From: Tritrichomonas musculus
Taxonomy: Eukaryota > Parabasalia > Tritrichomonadida > Tritrichomonadidae
Assembly: GCA_039105265.1 (NCBI GenBank)
Contig: JAPFFF010000060.1
Span: forward strand, 620,001-684,000
Reading direction: 5' to 3'
DNA: 64,000 bases
The translations under genes were made by a program, and so were the position numbers. Within the stretch, counting starts at the first letter, position 1; every line of letters starts with the position of its first letter. Shown here in pieces: positions 38,720 through 48,624 of the stretch. The notes under the pieces are model-generated. The model saw only the letters and a program-made list of their open reading frames with translations, made no database searches and had not been told where the DNA came from.

Positions 38720-40618
38720 TTATTTATGTGGCACATAGCCCATGTCAGCTGCTTTTTTGAAGTATTCCATTGCCTTTTTCCCGTCTTTTTCAACACCTTC
38801 GCCTTCTTTGTAAATGCATCCAAGCTTGTAGACAGCGTCAGGCAATTTTTGGTCAGCTGCTCTTTTCACGTAAGAAGCACCCAATTTTTTATCCACTTTA
38901 AAACCGTCACAACCGACCAAGCAAGCGCTTCCAAACGTGAACTGAGCCTCTGGGTTATTGTATCTATCTGCAGCGATCTTGTAATACTTCAATGCCTCTC
39001 CCATATTCTTTGTGCAATACTTTCCCTCAGAGAGCATTTTTGCGCATTTCATGACTGCCTCTTTCACGTTGTTGTCGGCTGCCATTTTCATGTACTTGAA
39101 GGCCTCTTTCTTATCGATGTTCTTGAACTTGCCTTCAGAAATGTAATTTGCGTAAGTGTACATTGCATGGACGTTTCCTTTGTCGATTGCCTTTTTGAGT
39201 AATTTCAATGACTCCTCAGAATTTTTTGAGACGAGAATTGAACCGTAAAAGTGCATTGCGTCAGAGTTCTCTTTTTCAACTGCCTTTTTCAGGCACTTCT
39301 CGCATTCCTTTGTATTTCTCCTGACGAAGTGATAAAGAGCAGCGCCGTAGAGGCATTCATCGTCACCAGCCTCGGCTGCCAACAACATGTATTTATCGGC
39401 CTCATTGAATTTTCTTTGCTTATTCAAAAATTTCATATATGTCTTATATGCTCGTGGTGTTTTTGACCTTTCACAGGCCAATTTGTAATACTTATCGGCT
39501 TCACTGTTCTTCGAAGAACCTTCCGACATCATCCCATACATAAGCATCGCTTCATCGGAGCCGCTATCGGCCGCCATTTTGATGTATTTTTCTGCTTCTT
39601 TTCGGTCCTTCTTGAAGCTTCCTTTTCCGAGATAAACAAGCTGGCCGTACTCGAGCATTGCGTCGACTTTTCCTAAATCTGCTGCCTTCTTCATGTTCTT
39701 CACGACTTCCTCTTTCTTGCTCTTGTCACTCATGTAAATGTGCGACAAGTTGTAGCAGCCATCAGCATCGTTTTGATTGGCCGCTAACTCGTAGTAATGA
39801 GCAGCCATGCCGTAATCTTTGGGTCCGATCTCGCCTTCAAGGAAGATGTCGCCCACGTAATTCTGTGCACAAGGAAGGCCTCCTTCTGCTGCCTTCACCA
39901 AGTAGTAAAAGGCCTTCCCTTTGTCACTTTTTACCAATGAAACACCATAATGAAATTGGCCTTTAATTTCACCTTTTTCAGCTGCTTTTTTTAAATATTC
40001 ACTCCTTTCGGGGTCCCCTTCTTTCAATGTTAGGGCATACTCTGTGCAGGCTTCTAATTGCCCTTTGTCAGCACCTGCCTTGAGGTACTCAATGGCCGCT
40101 GTTCTGTCTTTTGTAACTCCGAGGCCTTCTGAGTAAATTTTGTAGAGATAAAGATAGGAATCAAGCTTGCCTTTCATTGCTGTTTCTTTGAATAAGGTGG
40201 CTGCCGCGGAATAGTCGGTTTTGACACCTTGTCCGCGATATAAACAAAGTGCATAATTATACATGCTGTCAGTATCGTGTAAATCAGATCCATGCTTAAA
40301 ATATTGGGCAGCTTTGGTGGGATTTGATTCGACACCATTGCTTCCTGTGAGTAAACTAGGGGCATATTCTGATATTGCTTTGAGATCGCCTTTTTCACAT
40401 AGTATTTCATATTCTTTGATTTTGTTGGAATCAAAAAAGTGAGAAGTTTGGGCTTTTTGTTGGGTCGTTTTAGTAAAAAAGCGTTGAAAATTTCGAGATC
40501 GATTCGACAAGATCATTGATTGAAAAGTATTATCTGGTTGGGGTAAAAAAGAACTTATTTTAACTGCTGGAAATGAAATAGGTGCATTTAAATTTAATTT
40601 GGTTGGAATAGAAAGCAT
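38720..40618 (-). CDS. Sel1-repeat protein
   Basis: The 632-residue protein starts MLSIPTKLNLNAPIS with a 65-residue Ser/Thr-rich leader, then carries about 15 Sel1-like repeats (YALCLYRGQGVKTDYSAAA, YFKKAADMGY and similar) to the C-terminus. Sel1 solenoids act as adaptors, for example in ER-associated degradation complexes and signalling; no HRD3-type membrane anchor or signal peptide is present here, so a cytosolic scaffold is more likely. GC content is clearly higher than in neighbouring genes, with codons such as GCC, CTC and AAG, suggesting a highly expressed or older conserved gene. A TCATT Inr candidate lies about 25 bases upstream. The frame is intact. Confidence 0.85.
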   Translation of the reverse strand: MLSIPTKLNLNAPISFPAVKISSFLPQPDNTFQSMILSNRSRNFQRFFTKTTQQKAQTSHFFDSNKIKEYEILCEKGDLKAISEYAPSLLTGSNGVESNPTKAAQYFKHGSDLHDTDSMYNYALCLYRGQGVKTDYSAAATLFKETAMKGKLDSYLYLYKIYSEGLGVTKDRTAAIEYLKAGADKGQLEACTEYALTLKEGDPERSEYLKKAAEKGEIKGQFHYGVSLVKSDKGKAFYYLVKAAEGGLPCAQNYVGDIFLEGEIGPKDYGMAAHYYELAANQNDADGCYNLSHIYMSDKSKKEEVVKNMKKAADLGKVDAMLEYGQLVYLGKGSFKKDRKEAEKYIKMAADSGSDEAMLMYGMMSEGSSKNSEADKYYKLACERSKTPRAYKTYMKFLNKQRKFNEADKYMLLAAEAGDDECLYGAALYHFVRRNTKECEKCLKKAVEKENSDAMHFYGSILVSKNSEESLKLLKKAIDKGNVHAMYTYANYISEGKFKNIDKKEAFKYMKMAADNNVKEAVMKCAKMLSEGKYCTKNMGEALKYYKIAADRYNNPEAQFTFGSACLVGCDGFKVDKKLGASYVKRAADQKLPDAVYKLGCIYKEGEGVEKDGKKAMEYFKKAADMGYVPHK

Positions 40619-40642
40619 TAAGCTTATATAAAAAAAGAATTC

Positions 40643-40647
40643 AATGA
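40643..40647 (-). promoter_or_regulatory. Candidate Inr (TCATT on minus strand)
   Basis: On the minus strand TCATT lies about 25 bases before the ATG at 40618. It fits the trichomonad initiator; weak evidence. Confidence 0.35.
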
Positions 40648-40881
40648 GTTCTTACAAATATTTTTAAGAATTTATTTGGGCATATAATAAGTATTTTGAT
40701 AGCATATTTGTTCTTATTTTTATTCAAAAAATTAAATTCAAAATGAATTCAATAGTTGCTTTTTTGTTGAGATTTTGGTTTATTTTTAATTTTTATTCTA
40801 TTTTTCATAATATAATAATAAACTGAATATTTGAATGATTCGTTCAAAAAAATTGTATAGATTTTTATTTGAGCAGGATAA

Positions 40882-41004
40882 ATGAGTATCGAAGGAATCA
40901 TAGGGAACAACAAAAAAATTCAAAATGAGCTTCTCCAATTCATTGATAGCGAAGATGATGGCGATGAATACTTTAAGATTTTAAAAAAAGATACATCTGT
41001 TTGA
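40882..41004 (+). pseudogene. 5' fragment of a DUF3447 ankyrin gene
   Basis: ATG 40882 opens 40 codons beginning MSIEGIIGNNKKIQNELLQF and continuing IDSEDDGDEYFKILKK, the characteristic start of trichomonad DUF3447/ankyrin proteins (compare the openings at 17397 and 20431). It ends at TGA 41002-41004, immediately after entering the interspersed repeat at 40983. The rest of the gene is absent, so it was cut off by the repeat or by a rearrangement there. Confidence 0.6.
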
Positions 41005-41078
41005 AATCTCGAGATCTTGGTAATTGATATAAAGTTTACAATTTAATTTTTTATTACATTTCATAAATATTTGGGATC
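40983..41078 (+). repeat. Interspersed repeat R1, second copy
   Basis: This aligns with 17879-17970: both start AAAAAAAGATA, then ATCTGTTTGA, then ATCTCGAGATCT, and end near ATTTCATA. The copies are diverged by substitutions and small indels. It abuts the truncated DUF3447 fragment. Confidence 0.65.
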
Positions 41079-41106
41079 TTAAACATATGTGATATATATG
41101 CTTCAT

Positions 41107-41177
41107 TCACACAGCTATATTTTTATATCAAAAGAATTTGCCTAATATTAAAAGTTCGTTAAAATATAGCTGTGTGA
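41107..41177. repeat. 17-bp perfect inverted repeat (hairpin) before the giant LRR gene
   Basis: TCACACAGCTATATTTT at 41107-41123 is the exact reverse complement of 41161-41177, with a 37-base loop. It lies 42-112 bases before the preferred ATG at 41219 and could form a hairpin in DNA or in a longer 5' UTR. Confidence 0.75.
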
Positions 41178-41205
41178 TATATGTTCTCATTTTTTATATC
41201 ACATT

Positions 41206-41210
41206 TCATT
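41206..41210 (+). promoter_or_regulatory. Candidate Inr (TCATT)
   Basis: TCATT lies 13 bases before ATG 41219, favouring 41219 over the upstream TTG-led opening of the frame at 41138. Confidence 0.4.
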
Positions 41211-41218
41211 TTATAGAA

Positions 41219-44200
41219 ATGAATAATCGTTCATCTCAGAAGCATTATGAACTTTCAATTCCAGTGGTCTTTGCAAATAAAAAAAATTTTGTTTTTAGAA
41301 ATAAGATTTATCCTTTTGATTTTGATATATTTAAACAAAATTCTAATTTCTTCTTTAAAAATCAAGATCAATATAAAAATGTTGAAAACATAGAACTTCT
41401 AAATGAAAGCGAAATCAGTAAATTTCAAAATTTATCAGAAAAAGCAGTCCAAGATTTCATATCTTTATCAACGAATGAAACATGCCAAATAGACAATTCG
41501 TCCATTTTTTATATTCATTATCTCTCAGTTAAATACCAAGTTACAAATTTAACACAAATTATAACTAATCTCATCAATCATCAAAAAGAAGAATTAGTTT
41601 TTGATTATTTCAAATTTAAAGTTGAACCGAAAGGAAGAAATGACGATTTGCTTTTATTTTCAGAAGAGATAAATATAATTTCAGATAATCTTGATAAATA
41701 TATTAGCGATGAGAGAATATTTATTTTCCCTGTCAACTTTTTGTATCAAATTTTCATTCAGTTTTTTTCAAAAGGAAATTTTGATTCATTAAAATACAAT
41801 GAAAAGTGCCAAATTATCAACTTTCTATTCAAATGCTTAGATATAATTGGTAGAGACGCATCTATATTATTCACAATTTGTGATTTTGGAAAACAAAGAA
41901 TTCCTGTCATTGAAAAATTATTGAATGAATATCCGACCGTTTTTGATTTCAATTTGTTTTCTGAAAATTTACTCAAATTTTCAATTGATTTACAAAAAGA
42001 AAACGATCTATTGAAGCAATTCAAATTATTTTCTTTTTCAATAGACTTGACATTTTCTTTTGAAGATATTATAACAAGAACAAAATCTCGTTTCAATTCA
42101 ATAAAATTTGATTCTTATCGTCGCTACAATAATTTGAATAAAAAATTAACTTTTTCTGAACCTTCTATAAATGAAAAAGTTCTCATTGAAAAAGTGAAAG
42201 AAGATAAGGAAAATGAAGTTAAAATGACTCTGACAATAAAGGAAGGAATTACAGAAATTTGTGATAATAAATTCAGAAGCAATTCTCAAATTAAAAAGGT
42301 CATATTTTCATCAACGGTTGAAATAATTGGTCAGAACGCATTTTTCGGTTGCAAATCGCTAACTAAAATAGAAATACCCAAATCTGTGAAATTAATAAAA
42401 GAGAATGCTTTTTGTCAATGCTCATCAATGGAGGAAGTCATAGTTGATCCATTTATGACAAAAATTGGAAATAGAGCATTTAATTTAGTTTCTCCCAACT
42501 GCAATTTGATCGTTTCATCATCTATTCAATCAACAGAAAACATCAGATTTGGTCAAATTGGATCGTTTTCCAAAATAACGCTTCAGCCATCAATCAAAAC
42601 AATTGAAAACGATGCATTTTCTGGCTGCTCCAATCTCACTCAAATTGTTATTCCGCCGTCAGTCACGTCAATAAATGATCATGCTTTTCGTGATTGCGCA
42701 GCATTAATTACATTGGCCATTCCAACATCAGTTGTGTCAATTGGAAAGGGCGCATTTATCGGATGTTCATCTTTAAGTAAAATTGAAATTCAATCATCAA
42801 TTGTGATAATTGAAGAGGATACATTCTCTGGATGCGTTTCATTGAGTGAATTCAACATTCCAAAGAGTGTTGAAGTAATTGGTAAAAATGCATTTTTAAA
42901 ATGCTCATCGCTTAATGAAATTGTAATTCCACCATCAGTCAAATTCATTTGTCAAGATGCATTTAAAGAATGTTCATCTTTGAAAACATTGGAAATACCT
43001 TCGTCTGTTATATCAATTGAGCAAAATGCATTCAGCTACTGTACAGCAATAGAGATGATTAAAGTTGATCCTTTTTGTACCAAAATGGATAATAGTGTTT
43101 TTTATGGATCAAAATTAAATCAAAGTCATTTAATTGTTGAATCTTCTGCAATATCATCACATCAAATTAAATTTGATCAAATGAATGAATTCTTAAAAAT
43201 AACGCTTCCATCATCATTGACAGCAATTGAAGACAATTCATTTAATGGATATTCATGTCTTGCAGAAATTGAAATTCCATCGTCAGTGACATTTATTGGT
43301 GAGCAATCATTTCAAAGATGTTCAAGTATTACTCACATTACGATACCTTCTTCAGTTGTATCCATTGGATGCAATTCATTCTCTGAATGTTATTCATTAA
43401 TAAGCATTGACATTCCGTCATCAGTAAAATCAATTGGAAAGAGAGCCTTTTTTCAATGCTCAAAGTTATGTCATATTACATCACAAGCATCAATTGTAAT
43501 ATTTGAAGAAGAAACGTTTTATGGATGCAATTCTTTGAAAAAATTTGATATTCCAAATGGCTTAAGATTTATTGAAAAAAGCGCTTTTACAAATTGTTCA
43601 TCATTAAAAGAAATTGCAATTCCTGGTTCAGTTAAATCTATTGGGCAAAATGCATTCAATGGGTGTTCATCTCTTTCCAAAATCACGATTGATCTATTTT
43701 CAGTTAATATTGAAAACAATGCATTTCAAAATTGCAAATCATTGAAAGATTTGGTTATTACATCATCAATTAAAAGTATTGATAAAATTTATTTCAATCT
43801 AGTTAATCAATTTTCTCGAATTGTACTTCCATCAACAGTCATTGCAATAAAAAACTCCGCTTTTTCAGAATTAAAAAATTTATCTTCAATCAATATTCCA
43901 CCTTCAGTTACATCGATTGGATCAAATGCTTTTTATAATTGCTCAAAATTGAAAGAGGTTTCACTTCCATCATCAATGACTATAATTGAAACCTATACTT
44001 TTTATGAGTGTTCATCTTTGATTAAGGTTTCGATTCCATCATCAATCACAGAGATAAAAAGTTATGCTTTTTATAACTGTACTTCCTTGATAGATATAAA
44101 TATTCCATCAAGTGTATCTCTCATTGAAAATAATGCATTTTTTGGTTGTTCATCCCTTTTGCAAGTTGTTATTCCATTAAAAATTACTTCTATTAAAAGC

Positions 44201-47200
44201 AGAACTTTTTCAAACTGTGCATCTCTTAATTCTATTTCCATTCCAAAGTCTGTAAAATTTATCGATGAAAATGCTTTTAATGGATGTAAAGACTTGAAAA
44301 GAGTTGAAATTTCTTCTTCAATTTCAGCAATTGGAAACAATTCGTTTTCGAAATGTTCTTCTCTTTCAGAAATTGTTTTACCTTCATCAATAACAGTAAT
44401 TCCAAATAGTTCTTTCAGCAAGTGTTCATTATTGGCAGAAGTGACTATTCCATTATCGATAACATCTATTGATGCGTATGCTTTTCAAGATTGTACTTCT
44501 TTGACCAAAATAATAATCCCATCAACAGTTAAAACAATTGGACAACAAGCATTTTATAATTGTAAATCATTAAGAGAAATTACAATCGATCCATATTTAA
44601 CAGAAATCAATAACAATTCATTCGATAAATGTTCATCATTGAAACATTTGATAATTCCAGATACAGTCAAGACAATCAAAGAATATGATTTCAACAAGAT
44701 TGGTCAATTCACAAAAATCACTCTTCCAACATCAATCACAAAACTTTGTCCAAATTCATTTTTAAATTGTTCAGCACTTGAGGAAATCAATCTTCCATCC
44801 ACCATCACCATCATTGAAGATAACTCATTCAAAGGATGTTCATCACTACACACACTTGTAATTCCTTCATCTGTTACTTATATTGGGAACTATGTTTTAT
44901 CTGAATGCAAGAAACTTATTCAAGTTACACTTCCCCCACTTTTGTCATCAATCAAGAGTTGCTTTTGTTGCAATTGTAATTCACTTAATCAAATAATTTT
45001 GCCACCTTCAATATCAATAATCGAATCATCTGCATTTTCAGGCTGCTGTCAGTTGAGTAAAGTCATAATTCCGTCTTCAGTACAGTTAATGTATGCATTT
45101 CAAAGTTGCTCTTCGCTTTCTGAAATAAGTTTTGACCCATATATGACAAGAATTGAAAGTGGCGCATTCAAAGATTGCAGTTCATTAAAGCATTTAGTAA
45201 TTGCAGGGTCAACAACTTTAATTCCATCTTTTTCTTTTGATTGTAGGAAACAAATAACTCATATTTCACTTCCATCATCAATTGTTTCAATTAAAAAAGG
45301 AGCCTTTTCATCATTTACATCATTGCGCCAAATTGTTCTTAATTCATCAATCTTATCAATAGGAAAAGGAGCATTTAGAGATTGTAGTTCTCTTATACAA
45401 ATAGCAATTCCAAAATCTGTGAAAGCAATTAAAAATGACACTTTTTCTGGATGCTCTAAATTATGCAATATTACAATTCCACCGATAATTGAATACATTG
45501 GAAATCAAGCTTTTTATAGGTGCGAATCATTAGTTGAAATAACAATTCCTTCTTCAGTGAAATCAATTGGTGATAATGCATTTTATGAATGTTCATCATT
45601 GGCAAAAATAGAAATTCCATCATCTGTGAAAACAATTGGAAAACAAGCATTTTATAATTGTTCAACATTAAGAGAAATTACAATCGATCCATATTTAACA
45701 GCAATCAATGAAAATTCATTTAATAGTTGTTCATCATTGAAACATTTGATAATTCCAGAAACAGTCAAGATAATCAAAGAATATGATTTCAGCAAGATTG
45801 GTCAATTCACAAAAATCACTCTTCCGACATCAATCACAGCACTTTGTTCAAATTCTTTTTTAAATTGTTCAGCACTTGAGGAAATCAATCTTCCATCCAC
45901 CATCACGATCATTGAAGATAATTCATTCAAAGGATGTTCATCACTACACACACTTGCAATTCCTTCATCTGTTACTTATATTGGGCAAAGTGCATTTAAT
46001 AAATGTTCGTGTCTCAAACAAATTGAGATTACATCAGCGATTACATCAATCGAAGACAATCTATTTAACGGATGTAATTCGCTTAAGCAAATCATGATTC
46101 CATCGTCAGTCAAGTCTATTGGAAAAAATGCTTTTTATGAATGCAATTCACTTTTGCAACTTTCAATTCCATCATCAGTCTCTTCTATTGATGAAAACGC
46201 TTTCTATGGATGTTCATCATTGAAAGAAGTTTTAATTCCATCATCAGTTACTTATATTGGAAAAGGTGCTTTTTATAACTGCAGATCTTTGAAGCAAATT
46301 GAAATACCGCCATCTGTCACATCAATTGGCGATAATGCTTTCTATTGTTGTTATTCTATTAAAGAAATTAAAATTGATCCTCTTTTAACAAAAATTGAAG
46401 GAAATGAATTTGAGGCATGCGCTCATAACTGCCACTTGATTGTTTCGTCATCAGCAACGTCAGTTGAGCAGATTAAATTTAATCAATTTAATCAATTTGA
46501 AAAAATTACACTTCCATCTTCATTGGAGTTGATCGAAGATAATTCATTTTTTGGAAGTTCATATTTAAAAGACATTGTAATTCCCTCATCAGTGAAATCA
46601 ATTGGTAAAAATGCATTTTATGAGTGTTTATCATTGACAAAAATAGAAATTCCATCATCTGTGGAAACAATTTGGCAGCAAGCCTTTTATAATTGTAAAT
46701 CATTAAACGAAATTACAATTAATCCATATTTAACAGCAATCAATGAAAATTCATTTTATAATTGTTCTTCATTGAAACATTTGATAATTCCAGAAACAGT
46801 CAAGACAATCAAAGAATATGATTTCAGCAAGATTGGTCAATTCAAAAAAATCACTCTTCCGACATCAATCACAGCACTTTTTTCACATTCATTTTCAAAG
46901 TGCTCAACACTTGAATCCATTAATCTTCCATCTTCTATTGAATCAATTGATGATAATTCATTTTCAGGTTGTTCATCATTAAAAGAAATAGTGATCCCTT
47001 CATCAGTGAAAATAATTGGTGAAAATGCATTCAAAGGATGTTCATCATTGGCACAGTTAACAATTCCTTCGTCTGTTAAAGCAATTGGACAGCAAGCATT
47101 TAGTGATTGTTCATCATTGAAAGAAATAACAATTGATCCATATTTGACTGAAATTAATAGCACTTCATTCGATAAATGCTCATCATTGAAACATTTGATA

Positions 47201-48100
47201 ATTCCAGAAACAGTCAAGACAATCAAAGAATATGATTTCAACAAGATTGGCCAAATAACTAAAATCACTCTTCCAGCAACAATAACAGCAATTTGTTCCA
47301 ATTCGTTTTCAAATTGTTCAGCACTTGTAAAAATCAATCTTCCATCCTCAATCACCATCATTGAAGATAACTCATTCAAAGGATGTTCGTCATTAAGAAC
47401 GATTGTTATTCCGCCTTCCGTCACTTCGATTGGTTGCAGAACTTTTTCACAATGTTCTGCACTTTCTAGCATCACCATTTCGCCATCAGTGAACGCAATT
47501 GGATCGTATTGTTTCTCTGAATGTAAGTCTCTCAATAATATCACCATTCCACTCTCAATTGTTGCAATTGAGGAAGGAACTTTTTCAAAATGCTCTCAAT
47601 TGAATCGAATTGTAATTCCACCTTCAGTGCGAACAATCGGAGACTCGTCTTTCTCGGACTGTATTTATTTAAGTGAAATTATAATTCCATCATCTGTTGA
47701 ATCAATTGGCTCTAATTCGTTTTCTGGCTGCAATAAATTAACCAAAATTTCAATTCCTCAGTCGCTCAAGTTTATCGGTAGAGCTGCCTTCGCCAATTGT
47801 TCTTCGCTCAAGAAAATAAAGATTCCAACTTCTCTGGCCAAAATTGAGGAAGAAACTTTCTTGGGTTGCTCCAGTTTAACTGAAATGATTGTTCCAGAAT
47901 CGGTGAAATCAATAGGAAGCAAAGCTTTCGCTAACTGTTCCTCACTCATTGAGATTGCATTTTTGTCGCCTGAAATAATGATCAGTGAAGACACTTTTTC
48001 TGGCTGTTCAGCATTGGCAACTGTTAAAGCTCATGAAGGATTTAATAAGCAATTTAAACAGATATTTTTAGAAACAAAACCTACTTTCCAATCGTTATAA
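41219..48100 (+). CDS. Giant BspA-like LRR protein with BTB-like N-terminus
   Basis: From ATG 41219 the frame gives about 2,293 residues. Residues 1-330 are non-repetitive and helical, with a BTB/POZ-like opening (HYELSIPVVFANKKNFVF...) similar in style to the protein at 10496. From about 336 to 2280 there is a continuous TpLRR solenoid of roughly 75-85 repeats of 23 residues (SIGxxAFxxCSSLxxIxIPSSVxxI). Several inserts of about 24-40 residues (IDPYLTxINxNSFxxCSSLKHL, then TVKTIKEYDF) recur in a higher-order pattern. No signal peptide, transmembrane helix or GPI-like tail is visible, so a cytosolic or non-classically exported location is suggested. BspA-like proteins bind host matrix or act as scaffolds; the target is unknown. 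The frame is intact despite its length, implying selection. Confidence 0.85.
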   Translation: MNNRSSQKHYELSIPVVFANKKNFVFRNKIYPFDFDIFKQNSNFFFKNQDQYKNVENIELLNESEISKFQNLSEKAVQDFISLSTNETCQIDNSSIFYIHYLSVKYQVTNLTQIITNLINHQKEELVFDYFKFKVEPKGRNDDLLLFSEEINIISDNLDKYISDERIFIFPVNFLYQIFIQFFSKGNFDSLKYNEKCQIINFLFKCLDIIGRDASILFTICDFGKQRIPVIEKLLNEYPTVFDFNLFSENLLKFSIDLQKENDLLKQFKLFSFSIDLTFSFEDIITRTKSRFNSIKFDSYRRYNNLNKKLTFSEPSINEKVLIEKVKEDKENEVKMTLTIKEGITEICDNKFRSNSQIKKVIFSSTVEIIGQNAFFGCKSLTKIEIPKSVKLIKENAFCQCSSMEEVIVDPFMTKIGNRAFNLVSPNCNLIVSSSIQSTENIRFGQIGSFSKITLQPSIKTIENDAFSGCSNLTQIVIPPSVTSINDHAFRDCAALITLAIPTSVVSIGKGAFIGCSSLSKIEIQSSIVIIEEDTFSGCVSLSEFNIPKSVEVIGKNAFLKCSSLNEIVIPPSVKFICQDAFKECSSLKTLEIPSSVISIEQNAFSYCTAIEMIKVDPFCTKMDNSVFYGSKLNQSHLIVESSAISSHQIKFDQMNEFLKITLPSSLTAIEDNSFNGYSCLAEIEIPSSVTFIGEQSFQRCSSITHITIPSSVVSIGCNSFSECYSLISIDIPSSVKSIGKRAFFQCSKLCHITSQASIVIFEEETFYGCNSLKKFDIPNGLRFIEKSAFTNCSSLKEIAIPGSVKSIGQNAFNGCSSLSKITIDLFSVNIENNAFQNCKSLKDLVITSSIKSIDKIYFNLVNQFSRIVLPSTVIAIKNSAFSELKNLSSINIPPSVTSIGSNAFYNCSKLKEVSLPSSMTIIETYTFYECSSLIKVSIPSSITEIKSYAFYNCTSLIDINIPSSVSLIENNAFFGCSSLLQVVIPLKITSIKSRTFSNCASLNSISIPKSVKFIDENAFNGCKDLKRVEISSSISAIGNNSFSKCSSLSEIVLPSSITVIPNSSFSKCSLLAEVTIPLSITSIDAYAFQDCTSLTKIIIPSTVKTIGQQAFYNCKSLREITIDPYLTEINNNSFDKCSSLKHLIIPDTVKTIKEYDFNKIGQFTKITLPTSITKLCPNSFLNCSALEEINLPSTITIIEDNSFKGCSSLHTLVIPSSVTYIGNYVLSECKKLIQVTLPPLLSSIKSCFCCNCNSLNQIILPPSISIIESSAFSGCCQLSKVIIPSSVQLMYAFQSCSSLSEISFDPYMTRIESGAFKDCSSLKHLVIAGSTTLIPSFSFDCRKQITHISLPSSIVSIKKGAFSSFTSLRQIVLNSSILSIGKGAFRDCSSLIQIAIPKSVKAIKNDTFSGCSKLCNITIPPIIEYIGNQAFYRCESLVEITIPSSVKSIGDNAFYECSSLAKIEIPSSVKTIGKQAFYNCSTLREITIDPYLTAINENSFNSCSSLKHLIIPETVKIIKEYDFSKIGQFTKITLPTSITALCSNSFLNCSALEEINLPSTITIIEDNSFKGCSSLHTLAIPSSVTYIGQSAFNKCSCLKQIEITSAITSIEDNLFNGCNSLKQIMIPSSVKSIGKNAFYECNSLLQLSIPSSVSSIDENAFYGCSSLKEVLIPSSVTYIGKGAFYNCRSLKQIEIPPSVTSIGDNAFYCCYSIKEIKIDPLLTKIEGNEFEACAHNCHLIVSSSATSVEQIKFNQFNQFEKITLPSSLELIEDNSFFGSSYLKDIVIPSSVKSIGKNAFYECLSLTKIEIPSSVETIWQQAFYNCKSLNEITINPYLTAINENSFYNCSSLKHLIIPETVKTIKEYDFSKIGQFKKITLPTSITALFSHSFSKCSTLESINLPSSIESIDDNSFSGCSSLKEIVIPSSVKIIGENAFKGCSSLAQLTIPSSVKAIGQQAFSDCSSLKEITIDPYLTEINSTSFDKCSSLKHLIIPETVKTIKEYDFNKIGQITKITLPATITAICSNSFSNCSALVKINLPSSITIIEDNSFKGCSSLRTIVIPPSVTSIGCRTFSQCSALSSITISPSVNAIGSYCFSECKSLNNITIPLSIVAIEEGTFSKCSQLNRIVIPPSVRTIGDSSFSDCIYLSEIIIPSSVESIGSNSFSGCNKLTKISIPQSLKFIGRAAFANCSSLKKIKIPTSLAKIEEETFLGCSSLTEMIVPESVKSIGSKAFANCSSLIEIAFLSPEIMISEDTFSGCSALATVKAHEGFNKQFKQIFLETKPTFQSL
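44545..47420 (+). repeat. Higher-order repeats within the giant LRR gene
   Basis: A block of about 300-350 bp beginning around AATCGATCCATATTTAACAG occurs near 44583, 45681, 46717 and 47131. The first two are 1,098 bp apart (366 codons) and highly similar through the following LRRs (CSALEEINLPSTITIIEDNS). All copies stay in frame, so the solenoid grew by in-frame block duplication. Confidence 0.8.
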
Positions 48101-48624
48101 GTAATTATAAAATTTTTAATTATACATGTTTTTTTATATCATATAATTCAAATAACTCGCAGTAGCTGACAATTTGAAGGCCATTGAATTAAAAAAAAAT
48201 AATGATTAAAAATTAATTCATTTTAACAAAAAATTAAATAAATAAATTTAATTAAATTTATTTATATTTATTTTTTTTTATTTTTATCACTTATATTTTA
48301 TTATTTAAGAGGATATTTAAAAAATAAAAATATATGGAAAAATATTATTTTTTCAATTTATTGATTTTTAAATTCGGTAATATTTTCTGATTTCTTGAAA
48401 TTATTTTATTTTTATCATATAAATTCAATTTAATAAATATATATTGTTAAAGAGTAATATTTTTAAATGAAATACGGTAAATTTATTTTAAGATATTAGG
48501 TAATTAATATTTGAAAATTAATTGAATTTCAATGAAGTGATTCGTTAATTAACGTTTTCATTTTATACATTCAAATGGATACGTTTATTTCTGAGCAAAT
48601 GTGAAGTATAGTTTTAATTGGCAA
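48101..48624. other. AT-rich intergenic region
   Basis: Nothing is recognised. It is the 3' flank of the LRR gene and the upstream region of the PARG-like gene. Confidence 0.5.

Noticed and set aside
39658-39966. Plus-strand frames opposite the Sel1 gene
   Set aside because: They are shadows of a well-supported Sel1 protein on the other strand.
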